From NCBI RefSeq assembly GCF_001748285.1, contig NZ_BDGT01000034.1, positions 1-64,000 of the forward strand: 64,000 nt of DNA, in the 5' to 3' direction. How positions within the stretch are numbered: the first letter of the stretch is position 1; the number at the start of each line of letters is the position of its first letter. A model generated the notes under the pieces. The model was given only the letters and a program-made list of their open reading frames with translations. It ran no database searches and had not been told where the DNA came from. Of the stretch, positions 44,896 through 53,789 are shown piece by piece. Source of the DNA: Thermogemmatispora onikobensis (GTDB lineage Bacteria > Chloroflexota > Ktedonobacteria > Ktedonobacterales > Ktedonobacteraceae). Position numbers and translations under genes: made by a program.

Positions 44896-46773
44896 TTAAC
44901 TGCGGAAGATCTTCACGCGCCGATTCGGCTCCTTGCCCCGACTACGCGAGAACAAGTTATAGCGGCTGGCGAGCTGATGCTGTAGCCGGCGCACATAGGC
45001 ATTAGCCGGGGCCAGTTCGGCGGCGGTCAGCCCATGATTCAGGAGGCGATGAATAGCGTCCTCCGCTTCCAGAAGAGCGCGCCGGGTCTCTTCATCCTGA
45101 GCCAGGCCGGCTAACGAGCCAGGGGAGCCGGAGCCTCCCTCGTCGTCCTCCTCCTCGGGGAGGGCGAAGATGCGCGCCAGAGCATGCTGCATCTGGGCCA
45201 CCGTATTATTCTTCAGAATAATAATCGTCTTTTGATCATCGGCGGCCTGCTGCAAGCGTTCGGGCTGGCGGCGATAGTAATTCTTGAGCGTGATAATGGC
45301 ATTGGCCTCATTCTCGTTCTTTGTGATGATCACTGGCACCCCGAGCTGGCGGGCGGCCTGTTCCAGGCGATCACGATTGACCCCGAAGGGATAGATACGG
45401 ATCGGCCTGGGAGGAGAGAGGGTGAGAGCCTGCTGAGAGTCCTCCTCGGTGGTGAGAGCCTCCTCCGAGGTTGAGGCCAGAGCAGGAGCGGTACTGCTCA
45501 GGGTTACCAGGTTGGAGCTAGAGGGCGAGCGGCGCAGATTGGCAGCCAGGCCACTAGGCGCGAGTGCTGGCAATGGTGACTGTCCATTGCGGCGCAGCGG
45601 CTCAGCCGTGGCGACGTCGCGCCAGGTCACCTGGCCGAGTTGGCGCAGATTGTTCCAGCCGCCCGCCGAGCGTTCGAAAGGGAGATAGCCCCCCTGGCGT
45701 CCGGCGAGCGAGCCGGAGCCGCTGCCCCAGGCAGGCAGCTCCATCCCACCGATCGTCACACGGCGCACCGAGACCCGTCCTGTCTCCTCATCGCGCGTTC
45801 GCACCTCAGCGATCACCGGCTGGCCGCGCAAGAGATTGTCCACCGTCTCGGCCACATCGCGGTGGACGATCAGCTCCTGCCAGCTCTGCTGCTCCACCAC
45901 GACATCGAAGGTAGGCGGAGCTTTACGCTCCAGGATGCTCTTCTGTGTATGGCGTCGACGAGCCTCCTCATCGCCGAGTGTCACCGTCTGGATACCGCCC
46001 ACCAGGTCGGAGAGCGTGGGGTTAACCAGCAAGTTACTCAACGAATTGCCGTGCGCCGTGGCAATCAGCTGGACGCCACGTTCTGCGATCGTTCGCGCCG
46101 CCTGCGCTTCCAGCTCCGTCCCGATCTCGTCGATCACGATCACCTGGGGCATATGGTTCTCCACAGCCTCGATCATGACCGCATGCTGCATCGAGGTATG
46201 AGCCACCTGCATACGGCGCGCGCGCCCGATGCCGGGGTGAGGGATATCGCCATCGCCGGCAATCTCGTTGGAGGTATCCACCACCACCACCCGCTTATTG
46301 GCCTCGTCGGCCAGCACGCGCGCGATCTCGCGCAGCAGCGTCGTCTTGCCTACGCCCGGGCGACCGAGGATAAGAATCGACTGGCCCTGCTCGACGATGT
46401 CGCGGATCAGGGCAATGCTACCCAGCACCGCGCGGCCAATGCGGCAGGTCAGGCCGACTACGCGCCCCTTCCGATTGCGCAAAGCGCTAATGCGGTGAAG
46501 CGTGCGCTCGATGCCGGCCCGATTATCATCGCCGAACTCGCCGATGTGCTCAACGACATATTCAAGATCGGCATAGGTGATGGGCTGGTCGCTCAGGATC
46601 ACCTCTCCATCCGGGAAGCGGGCCTCGGGCAGACGCCCCAGGTCCATTACGATCTCTAGCAGCTCACCGCGGTTTTCCAGGCGGTCGACCGCTTCGTGGA
46701 TGCTGGGGGGCAGAGCCTCCAGCAGAGCCTCCAGATCGTCAGTGATCGCATTGTGCATAGACAGTTTAATCAC
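44896..46773 (-). CDS. AAA ATPase with C-terminal R3H domain (SpoIIIAA/Ycf45-like)
   Basis: 625 residues. A helical N-terminal region, then a RecA-like ATPase: Walker [10 protein letters not shown] (137-145), [14 protein letters not shown], Walker B VIVIDEIG and [11 protein letters not shown], resembling SpoIIIAA. A long Ser/Gly-rich linker (about 350-450) leads to a winged/RecA-like part ([34 protein letters not shown]) and an R3H motif (RRLQH in [14 protein letters not shown]) that binds single-stranded nucleic acid. The GTG start at 46773 overlaps the stop of the GNAT gene as GTGA. Probably an RNA or DNA remodelling factor; function unproven. Confidence 0.88.
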   Translation of the reverse strand: MIKLSMHNAITDDLEALLEALPPSIHEAVDRLENRGELLEIVMDLGRLPEARFPDGEVILSDQPITYADLEYVVEHIGEFGDDNRAGIERTLHRISALRNRKGRVVGLTCRIGRAVLGSIALIRDIVEQGQSILILGRPGVGKTTLLREIARVLADEANKRVVVVDTSNEIAGDGDIPHPGIGRARRMQVAHTSMQHAVMIEAVENHMPQVIVIDEIGTELEAQAARTIAERGVQLIATAHGNSLSNLLVNPTLSDLVGGIQTVTLGDEEARRRHTQKSILERKAPPTFDVVVEQQSWQELIVHRDVAETVDNLLRGQPVIAEVRTRDEETGRVSVRRVTIGGMELPAWGSGSGSLAGRQGGYLPFERSAGGWNNLRQLGQVTWRDVATAEPLRRNGQSPLPALAPSGLAANLRRSPSSSNLVTLSSTAPALASTSEEALTTEEDSQQALTLSPPRPIRIYPFGVNRDRLEQAARQLGVPVIITKNENEANAIITLKNYYRRQPERLQQAADDQKTIIILKNNTVAQMQHALARIFALPEEEDDEGGSGSPGSLAGLAQDEETRRALLEAEDAIHRLLNHGLTAAELAPANAYVRRLQHQLASRYNLFSRSRGKEPNRRVKIFRS

Positions 46774-47906
46774 CTCATAGTCTGGCGTGAGTTGGCCGTA
46801 CCCAGACCCTTCACGCCATAGATTACTCGTTGTTCTAATGCAGGAACGACGCGCTGTCTCACAGCCAGATAGGCCATGTGGCGCACAAGCAAGACCCTGG
46901 TGGTTTTTGGCGCGAAGCCGCTGGCGCGCAGAGCATTGATGACGGCGCCCTCATACTCGCGCACCTGACAATAGATCGGACGCTTGTCGCTCTCCAGCAG
47001 GCGCTGACAGGCGAAGCGAACGAGCGGCTCAGCCAGATCAGCATACTCTGGGTGAACAATCAGCGAGAGCTGATGTGGCCTGGTACCACGTCCCCGGCGC
47101 AACTGCAGCCAGGCGCCCAGGCGCACCCCCATGTCACAGACGTAGGTCTCGCACTTGCGTCCAAGGGGCAGGAGTCCTGAACGCTGCGAGCCGACGAGCA
47201 GGCGGGCATACTCTTCGCTATTCTCCAGCAACTCGGCCATCTGCACGCGCTGGGGAGTAACGGCGCGATAGAGCTGGTGCAGGCCCCAGACATGATGACG
47301 GCTCCAGCGCTGCAGTGAGGCCAGCTCCTGCAGGCACTCGGCTGGAGTCGAGCTGAGTACGAGCCCGGGGGAGGGCGGCCTGGTTTTGGGCGAGGTGCTG
47401 ACGACCTCCGCTTCGCCGGGTCCGGCGGCCTCGTTCTCATCTTCCCAGCCAAAGACATAGGTGAATTCGCGCGTATAGCGCTGGAAGCCGCTGCGAGCGA
47501 ACAGCTCCAATTCCGGCAGCGCCTCCTCGACCCTGGCGAAGACGCGCAGCACGCCGTGGGAGGCGGCCATCTCCAGGACATAGTCAAGCAGGGCTGTGAG
47601 GACATCTTCGCCGGAGAAGGCGCTTTGGAGCATTGAGGCCAGATAGGTCAGCTCCCACATCGTTCCCGATGGGCGCTCGCGTACCTGGGCAAATCCTAAG
47701 ATGCGCCAGCGATCTTCACACAGCCAGGTACGTGCAACCGGATCGAGAGGAAAGATATTGCGCAGGAGAGGAGGCCATGAAGCACGGTGCTCCACCGGTT
47801 CCAGCCAGCACACGAAGTTCGCCAGTGCGCGCTGTCGCATGCGAGCGCGCTGATCTAATGCGTAGATGATTCCCGGTAGGTCAACATAGGGTACCGGTCG
47901 TATCAT
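46770..47906 (-). CDS. double GNAT-like acetyltransferase
   Basis: 378 residues. Two GNAT-like halves: the first (about 5-165) has [12 protein letters not shown] and [17 protein letters not shown], the second (about 190-365) has [27 protein letters not shown] and [10 protein letters not shown], the last being the helix-alpha4 analogue. The classic acetyl-CoA loop RxxGxG/A is not clear in either half, so it may bind CoA poorly or serve another role. GGAG lies 5 nt before the ATG. Coupled by a 4-nt overlap to the AAA-R3H gene, with which it presumably works. Confidence 0.72.
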   Translation of the reverse strand: MIRPVPYVDLPGIIYALDQRARMRQRALANFVCWLEPVEHRASWPPLLRNIFPLDPVARTWLCEDRWRILGFAQVRERPSGTMWELTYLASMLQSAFSGEDVLTALLDYVLEMAASHGVLRVFARVEEALPELELFARSGFQRYTREFTYVFGWEDENEAAGPGEAEVVSTSPKTRPPSPGLVLSSTPAECLQELASLQRWSRHHVWGLHQLYRAVTPQRVQMAELLENSEEYARLLVGSQRSGLLPLGRKCETYVCDMGVRLGAWLQLRRGRGTRPHQLSLIVHPEYADLAEPLVRFACQRLLESDKRPIYCQVREYEGAVINALRASGFAPKTTRVLLVRHMAYLAVRQRVVPALEQRVIYGVKGLGTANSRQTMR

Positions 47907-48125
47907 CAGTGCTCCTGCGCCAAGCAGAGGCAGATCTTTCTACTTCGTCCACGCTCAGTGGCGCGTGCCAGGCCCCGCGCGCCCGCTTCTTCGGTTCCTG
48001 TGCTCCCGCTCCGCCGTTGAGTGACCCTGCGTCTCTCTGTCGTTGTCATTGTCGCTATTGTCGTCGTCTTCTGGCACGGAGCGGATAGCGAGCGGGGCCT
48101 ACCGCCTGGTCGCGTCGCCACGCCT

Positions 48126-48737
48126 CTACTTCCGAACGCTCTGTACTAGGCGGAGAAAGTAATGATGGAAGCGCGGATCTCTGGAAACCTCCGGGTGAAA
48201 AGCGGTACCCAGCCGGTTGCCTTCGCGGACAGCGACGATGGTTCCATCATCGAGCGTTGCCAGCACCTCTACACCCGGGTCTACCTCCATAATGGCTGGC
48301 CCGCGGATGAAGAAGGCATGAAATGGTGCTTCACCCAGCACGGGTATCGACAGATCAGTTTCAAAACTTTCCCGCTGACTACCGAACGCATTGCGACGGA
48401 CAGCGATGTTCATCACAGCCAGTAGCGGCTGGCCTTCCAGAGCGTTGTCCGTCTTTTTGGCCAGCAGAATCAAGCCGGCACAGGTTCCCCAGACGGGGAG
48501 TCCCTGCTCAATCAAGGTTTTCAGCGGCCTATCGAGGCCATACTCAACCATCAGCTTGCCGATAGTGGTGCTCTCCCCACCGGGTATTATTATACCATCT
48601 AAATCGGTCAGATGCTCAGGGAGTTTTACGGCGCGTGTTGCCACACCCAGCTTGGAAAGCGCCTTCAGATGCGCCTCGAAATCCCCCTGGAGAGCCAGCA
48701 CACCGATCAGCGGTCGTTCCTGTCCATTGTGGATCAT
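48126..48737 (-). CDS. pdxT: pyridoxal 5'-phosphate synthase glutaminase subunit
   Basis: 203 residues. Class I glutamine amidotransferase with LALQGDFEAHLKAL, IPGGESTTIGKL, the catalytic Cys86 in VWGTCAGLI and the C-terminal FHPEVS. It releases ammonia from glutamine and channels it to PdxS. It lies 294 nt downstream of pdxS on the same strand, but a strong terminator lies between (48864-48922), so part or all of its expression probably comes from a separate promoter within the spacer, which was not identified. Confidence 0.96.
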   Translation of the reverse strand: MIHNGQERPLIGVLALQGDFEAHLKALSKLGVATRAVKLPEHLTDLDGIIIPGGESTTIGKLMVEYGLDRPLKTLIEQGLPVWGTCAGLILLAKKTDNALEGQPLLAVMNIAVRRNAFGSQRESFETDLSIPVLGEAPFHAFFIRGPAIMEVDPGVEVLATLDDGTIVAVREGNRLGTAFHPEVSRDPRFHHYFLRLVQSVRK

Positions 48738-48863
48738 CGTCTACTTGCGCGGTGCCCGGTTTGCCCACGCTGCCGTTGCACCGCCCCCTCCTTCCTTGGT
48801 TGTGCTGCACAGACTCTCTGTTGAGAGAGAACGCCCATGACCGTCGCTTTTCATCCCGCTTTC

Positions 48864-48922
48864 AAAAAAGAGGCTCCGCCGGCTCACCTCGCTCTGGGAA
48901 TGAGGCGCTGAGCCGGCGGAGC
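48864..48922 (-). terminator. intrinsic terminator after pdxS
   Basis: Minus strand: perfect 14-bp GC-rich stem (48922-48909 with 48886-48873), 22-nt loop, then CTC and six T (48869-48864). Confidence 0.85.
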
Positions 48923-49031
48923 GGACGGGACTGCGCTCCCGCAGCCTGGTGGCTCCTCTGCTCTCTGACTATTGCCTTGCGCTCCGCCGGCGAGCCAGTC
49001 CAGACTCAGGTCGCTCTCCCCTCATCAACGG

Positions 49032-49922
49032 CTACCAGCCACGGCGGGCCATCAGCTCCTGCTCAGGCAGCGTGTCGAGGTTGATGCCCACCATTGGCTC
49101 GCCCAGATCGCGCGAGACCTCAGCCAGGATCTGGGGATTATCGAAATGGGTGGTCGCCCGAACAATGGCCCGGGCCCGCTTGAGTGGATCGCCGGACTTG
49201 AAGATACCGGAGCCGACAAAGATGCCTTCCGCCCCCAGACGCATCATGAGCGCGGCATCCGCCGGTGTGGCAATGCCCCCCGCCGAGAAGTTGACGACGG
49301 GCAGCTTGCCGGTGCGAGCGACCTGACAAACGAGCTCGTAGGGGGCCCCCAGGCGCTTGGCCTCGGTCATCAGCTCTTCCTCGGGAAGCATCTGCAGGCG
49401 CCGGATGCCATCCTGGATGGCGCGCATATGACGCACCGCCTCCACCACATTGCCGGTGCCGGCCTCGCCTTTGGTGCGGATCATGGCCGCCCCCTCGCCG
49501 ATGCGACGCAGGGCCTCGCCCAGGTCGCGCGCCCCACAGACAAAGGGTACCGAGAACAAATGCTTATTGACATGGAACTGCTCGTCGGCAGGCGTGAGCA
49601 CTTCCGATTCATCAATGCAGTCAACGCCAATGGCCTGCAGGATCTCCGCCTCGACGAAGTGGCCGATGCGGCACTTGGCCATGACGGGAATAGTGACCGC
49701 TTCTTTGATGCGAATGATCCGTTCGGGATCAGTCATACGCGCGACGCCGCCCTGAGCGCGAATATCGGCGGGTACCCGCTCCAGAGCCATGACCGCCACA
49801 GCCCCAGCCTCCTCGGCGATCTTGGCTTGCTCTGGATTGACAACGTCGCAGATGACACCGCCCTTGAGCATCTCGGGGAAGCTGCGCTTCACATCAACCG
49901 TTCCGACCGTTCTCTGCTGCAT
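49032..49922 (-). CDS. pdxS: pyridoxal 5'-phosphate synthase subunit PdxS
   Basis: 296 residues, a (beta/alpha)8 barrel. [62 protein letters not shown] and the GTGNVVEAV segment are near-invariant in the family; the C-terminus shows [19 protein letters not shown]. With PdxT it makes PLP from ribose 5-phosphate, glyceraldehyde 3-phosphate and ammonia. It supplies the cofactor used by the threonine ammonia-lyase encoded nearby. Confidence 0.97.
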   Translation of the reverse strand: MQQRTVGTVDVKRSFPEMLKGGVICDVVNPEQAKIAEEAGAVAVMALERVPADIRAQGGVARMTDPERIIRIKEAVTIPVMAKCRIGHFVEAEILQAIGVDCIDESEVLTPADEQFHVNKHLFSVPFVCGARDLGEALRRIGEGAAMIRTKGEAGTGNVVEAVRHMRAIQDGIRRLQMLPEEELMTEAKRLGAPYELVCQVARTGKLPVVNFSAGGIATPADAALMMRLGAEGIFVGSGIFKSGDPLKRARAIVRATTHFDNPQILAEVSRDLGEPMVGINLDTLPEQELMARRGW

Positions 49923-49964
49923 AGGTGATCATCTCCTGCGGTCTTGCCTGAACATCTGGTCTTC

Positions 49965-49973
49965 ATTGTAGCA
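49965..49973 (-). promoter_or_regulatory. extended -10 promoter of pdxS
   Basis: Minus strand: TGC-TACAAT (49973-49965), an extended -10 box about 45 nt upstream of the start codon. No good -35 at 17-18 nt. Confidence 0.5.
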
Positions 49974-50177
49974 CATTGGCGGTTGGCCCACACCAGCCAA
50001 TCCAGACAAAGGAGATCAGCCAGAGGGAAGGGGTCCAAAGAGGCACGAATGCCACCAGGGCCTGCACCAGGAGAGCATAGAGCAACACCGACGTTGTGCC
50101 GCTCTTGTGGGTTGTGAGGGCTTCCTCTGCCCAGGGGCCAAGGGTCGAGGACCTGGGCCACTCTCCTCCCCAGTTGC

Positions 50178-50603
50178 TCAGGAGAGGAGATCAAGGCTAA
50201 TTTTGAGCGCCATGTCGACGCGCGCGAGTTCCTCCCTGGTGATGCTCCCACGCTTACGGATCAGGCGCGACTTCTCGATGGTCATGATCTGCTCACACTT
50301 CACATCGGTGAAGTCGGTCAGTCCGTTTTCAGGCGTTGGCGCGATGCGCACGTGCAGGGGCAGTTCACGCTCCGTACGGCTCATCGAGGCAACAATCGTC
50401 AACGGATAAGTGGGGGAGGCGTTACCTCGATCATTTTGGATGATTAAGGCAGGGCGGACACCCTGCTGCTCCGCGCCGCGCCCGGGAGACCAATTGACAT
50501 CCCAGATCTCGCCGCGCCTGGGACTGGGCATTTCGCGTATTCGGTTGGTAGAATCCTCGCTATGGCTGGGGCTGGGCGATGCTTGCCTGGCCTCATTACT
50601 CAT
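50178..50603 (-). CDS. MazF/PemK-family toxin
   Basis: 141 residues. The family core starts at residue 26 with PSPRRGEIWDVNWSPGRG and continues with RPALIIQND, IVASMSRT and a C-terminal DVKCEQIMTIEKSRLI; these match ribosome-independent mRNA endoribonucleases. The first 24 residues are a polar extension upstream of the usual start; the ATG at 50603 is preferred because it overlaps the antitoxin stop as ATGA and has GAAGG upstream, while the internal ATG at 50531 has no site. Confidence 0.88.
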   Translation of the reverse strand: MSNEARQASPSPSHSEDSTNRIREMPSPRRGEIWDVNWSPGRGAEQQGVRPALIIQNDRGNASPTYPLTIVASMSRTERELPLHVRIAPTPENGLTDFTDVKCEQIMTIEKSRLIRKRGSITREELARVDMALKISLDLLS

Positions 50604-50926
50604 GCAACGATACCTTCACGCCCGGCCTCAAAATAAAATCGGGCTTCTTCGAGAGTTTCAGGGAGAGATCCTAGATAAGCATACGCTTCGTCGAGGGAGT
50701 GAGTCAAGGAGGAAAGTGCCTGTTCGCGTTTCTGGAGGATTGCCTGACGCAGTTGCTGGTAGTTATCCCGGCGCATTAGTTCCATAATTGTCTCCACAAC
50801 ATCCCCGAGGGAAGAGTCCAGTTCCATCGCCAGCGCTTTTAGCTCCTGGTGCTGGGTCAACGGAATTTGAATTGACTTGCGGACGAGGTGCTCATGACGA
50901 TAGAAGTCGGGATGCACAACTGCCAT
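50600..50926 (-). CDS. antitoxin of the MazF-type module
   Basis: 108 residues immediately upstream of the toxin with a 4-nt overlap. The N-terminal RKSIQIPLTQHQELKALAMELDSSLGDVVE looks like a ribbon-helix-helix DNA-binding domain; the C-terminal half is helical and acidic, as needed to wrap a toxin. GGAGG precedes the ATG. Likely represses its own promoter at 50971-50999. Confidence 0.78.
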   Translation of the reverse strand: MAVVHPDFYRHEHLVRKSIQIPLTQHQELKALAMELDSSLGDVVETIMELMRRDNYQQLRQAILQKREQALSSLTHSLDEAYAYLGSLPETLEEARFYFEAGREGIVA

Positions 50927-50970
50927 GAATCTGCCTCCTGCTGATTACGTGAGCCGTCTCTATCAATACC

Positions 50971-50999
50971 ATTGTAATGAGTCCCCTCTCACTTGTCAA
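50971..50999 (-). promoter_or_regulatory. promoter of the toxin-antitoxin operon
   Basis: Minus strand: TTGACA (50999-50994), 17 nt, TACAAT (50976-50971). It is a near-consensus promoter 45 nt upstream of the antitoxin start. Confidence 0.78.
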
Positions 51000-51292
51000 T
51001 CAATGTGCAGCGCTCTTAAGAGTTTTTTAAGGCCGCTACCATTAAACAGGATAAGACAATGAGAAATACTTTGCCAAAACGCAAGACACTTCCGTTCTTT
51101 TGCTGAAACTCTTCTATCGCCTTTCTCGTGGGAGGGATAGGTGAAAAACCTACGGTGGCGGCCAAAGCTGCTGAGCTTGAGCGGACCATCGGCGCCGGGT
51201 CCACTGGAGCCACCCTTGCTGGCACATGCCTTGCACTCCTGCTGTCTGGTAACTATAATGAAAATTGAATCCTACCCAGAAGGATGCAAGCC
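51000..51292. other. intergenic region between divergent operons
   Basis: The whole gene-free gap is 50927-51292. It carries the leftward toxin-antitoxin promoter (50971-50999) and the rightward regulator promoter (51231-51259). The first part is AT-rich. No gene recognised. Confidence 0.45.
51231..51259 (+). promoter_or_regulatory. promoter of the response regulator/kinase operon
   Basis: TTGCAC (51231-51236), 17 nt, TATAAT (51254-51259), 34 nt upstream of the chosen start codon. Confidence 0.75.
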
Positions 51293-52051
51293 ATGCCGCA
51301 AGTGGTTCACGAACGCACCGATCAGGAGAAACGGCCCCTCAAGGCGCTGGTGATCGACGACGAGCAGCCGATTATCGAGTTCATTAAGCTGGGTCTCCAC
51401 TACGAGGGCTTCGAGGTGGTATCGGCCCCCGACGGCGAGCAGGGAGTGACGGCGGCACAGCGCTGTGATCCCGATATTGTTATTCTGGACCTGATGCTGC
51501 CGGATATGGATGGTCTGGAGGTTTGCCGTCGCTTGCGCGAGAATCCAGTGACAAGCGATGTGCCCATCTTGATGCTGACGGCCAGAGACGATGTGCGCGA
51601 TCGGGTGCTGGGTCTCGATAGTGGCGCCGACGACTATCTGACGAAGCCTTTCAGCTTCGAGGAGCTGGTCGCACGCATACGCGCGATCCTCCGCCGCCTG
51701 CGCCGCAGCGGACACGGTGAGCACCCTGGCTCTCCCGACTCTGCGCATATTCTGCAGTTCGAGGACCTCTGGATGAATACGGCTACGCGCGAGGTTCGTC
51801 GCGGCAATCGCTCTATCGAGTTGACGGCAACAGAATATAATCTGTTGCACCTGTTTATGACTCATCCACGCCAGGTGCTGGATCGGCAGACGATCCTCAA
51901 TCGTGTCTGGGGATACGATTTCCTGGGGGAGACGAATATTATTGAGGTGTATGTGCGCTATCTGCGCGAGAAGATTGAAGATACCCCCAGCTCCCCCCGG
52001 CTGATTCAGACGGTGCGCGGGGTCGGCTATATTCTGAAAGGCCAGGGATAG
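51293..52051 (+). CDS. OmpR/PhoP-family response regulator
   Basis: 252 residues from ATG 51293, which has AGAAGG 9 nt upstream (an ATG at 51284 is too close to it). Receiver with ALVIDDEQP, Asp in IVILDLMLPD (about 65), Thr in MLTARD and Lys in LTKPFS; winged helix with LTATEYNLLHLFM, RVWGYDFLGETNIIEVYVRYLR and VRGVGYIL. First gene of a two-gene operon with the kinase 5 nt downstream. Confidence 0.94.
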   Translation: MPQVVHERTDQEKRPLKALVIDDEQPIIEFIKLGLHYEGFEVVSAPDGEQGVTAAQRCDPDIVILDLMLPDMDGLEVCRRLRENPVTSDVPILMLTARDDVRDRVLGLDSGADDYLTKPFSFEELVARIRAILRRLRRSGHGEHPGSPDSAHILQFEDLWMNTATREVRRGNRSIELTATEYNLLHLFMTHPRQVLDRQTILNRVWGYDFLGETNIIEVYVRYLREKIEDTPSSPRLIQTVRGVGYILKGQG

Positions 52052-52056
52052 CTGCT

Positions 52057-53409
52057 ATGCCAGCCGAGCGAGGGACGGTAAGGATACGCACGGAAGGAGC
52101 TCCCGATGGGTCCCCAGATCACAAGAAGATGATGAAGGAGCCATTAGCGGAAGGAAAGATGGCTCAGGAAGGGCAGACCAGTGAGCAGACCAATGGTCAG
52201 GCTGAGGCGCGGGCTTTGGCCGCTCTCCAGCGGCCTTCCCTGACCAGCGGTCCCCTATTGGCTACTTCTGTTCGCCTGCCGCTTGATCGTTTGGGTCTGC
52301 GCCTGGCTCTCCTGCAGCTCGCGATTCTGGCCCTGGGTCTGGCGTTGATGGCTCTGCTGCTGTTCTTGCTCGTTCATGTGAGGTCGCTGAATACGCCGCT
52401 CGCCTTCGTGTGCAGCTACGGGCTGCTGGTGCTGCTGCTCGGAGGCTTGAGTACGCTGGCAACGGCCCTGCTGCTGCGCCCTTTGCAGGAGCTGGCTCAG
52501 GTCGCTCAGGCCCTGGCCAGGGGGGATTTCAGCCAGCGTGCGTTGCTGCCCTCTTCCTCTGCGCCTCCAGCTTCCGATGAGCTGACTCGTCTGGGTCAGA
52601 GCCTCGATGCGCTCGCTGGCCAGGTGGAGCTGGCCACGGCTCACCAGCGCGAGAGCGAGGCTCGCGTCCAGCGTCTCCTCAGTAGCGCTTCTCACGAGCT
52701 GCGCACTCCTTTGACATCGATTCGTGGCCTCTCGGAGGTGCTGCTGCGCGGCCCGATGGAGAACCCCGAGCTGCTGCAGCGTGTTCTGCGCTTGATTAAG
52801 AATGAGTCCGAGCGCATGACCCGCCTGATCAACGATATGCTGACCCTGGTTCGCCTTGAGGAGGGTCGCCCTCTCCAGCTACGCACAGTGGATCTGGTGG
52901 AGCTGGCCATTGAGAGCGTTGAGCAGGCTCGTCTCTTCGCCGGTGAGCAGGGCCCTCGGATTCAGCTGGAGCTGGCCACTCAGGAGCGGCTGGTTGTCCA
53001 CGGCGATATGGATCGTCTGAAGCAGGCTCTGGCAGCCTTGCTGGACAATGCTGTGAAGTATGGGCGCCCTTTCCCCGAGGGCCAGGTGATCGTCCGCCTG
53101 GATCGTCACGCCGACGTCGGTGAGGTCCAGGTGATCGACAATGGGCCGGGCATTGCTTCCGAAGATCTGCCTTATATTTTTGAGCGCTTTTATCGCGGTC
53201 GCCATATTCCGCCGAGTCGCGCGGACGGTAGCGCGATCCCGGGGGCTGGCCTGGGATTGGCCATTGCGAGGGCGATCGCCCGCGCTCATCAGGGCGAGGT
53301 GAACGTGCACAGCGAGCAGGATCAAGGGTCGGTCTTCACGCTGACTTTGCCTTGCCTGTCCGGTTCGCCAACCCGACCGCTGCCGTCGACGAATGGAACG
53401 GAGCCGTAA
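52057..53409 (+). CDS. membrane histidine kinase
   Basis: 450 residues. A long polar N-terminus (1-75) is followed by two membrane helices (about 85-107 and 118-140) with a very short extracytoplasmic loop, HAMP (LLRPLQELAQVAQALARGD), HisKA with the His in SSASHELRTPLTSIRGL (about 213), and HATPase with LLDNAVKYG, DNGPGI, FERFYR and GAGLGLAI. The near absence of an outside domain suggests sensing in the membrane or through the N-terminus. Confidence 0.93.
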   Translation: MPAERGTVRIRTEGAPDGSPDHKKMMKEPLAEGKMAQEGQTSEQTNGQAEARALAALQRPSLTSGPLLATSVRLPLDRLGLRLALLQLAILALGLALMALLLFLLVHVRSLNTPLAFVCSYGLLVLLLGGLSTLATALLLRPLQELAQVAQALARGDFSQRALLPSSSAPPASDELTRLGQSLDALAGQVELATAHQRESEARVQRLLSSASHELRTPLTSIRGLSEVLLRGPMENPELLQRVLRLIKNESERMTRLINDMLTLVRLEEGRPLQLRTVDLVELAIESVEQARLFAGEQGPRIQLELATQERLVVHGDMDRLKQALAALLDNAVKYGRPFPEGQVIVRLDRHADVGEVQVIDNGPGIASEDLPYIFERFYRGRHIPPSRADGSAIPGAGLGLAIARAIARAHQGEVNVHSEQDQGSVFTLTLPCLSGSPTRPLPSTNGTEP

Positions 53410-53789
53410 CAAGCATCCCTTCGGCCTCAGCATGATGCTGGCTCTCGTTACTTCCGCTTTGCCTTGCTTCTGTCCCCTCGCTCATCCCCAACTCCCTTTT
53501 GATTGGCGCCGGCAGAGAGCGATAGCTCTACTATAGGCCGGGCCCGGGTGTCACCGCCGTTGCCAGCTACCAGCCGGTCGACTTCTGGCCCCCTGCTCTC
53601 CTGGCGAGGCTGACGATCTCAAGAGCATTGACCGCGCATTGCGCACATGGTACACTGCCTTCGATCGCTGCAACGCTGCTTATGAGGATGGGCTGCCGCT
53701 CAGGGAGTGCAGAGAAGCAAGCAGGTAATCGATGAGCGAAAATCTGAGCGGCCATGTGAGCTGAGCATGCGCGGTGGAGGGCTACCGCT
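53410..53789. other. intergenic region before the MDR dehydrogenase
   Basis: 380 nt. A small inverted repeat CAGCAT/ATGCTG follows the kinase gene but lacks a T-run. No gene or strong promoter recognised. Confidence 0.35.
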
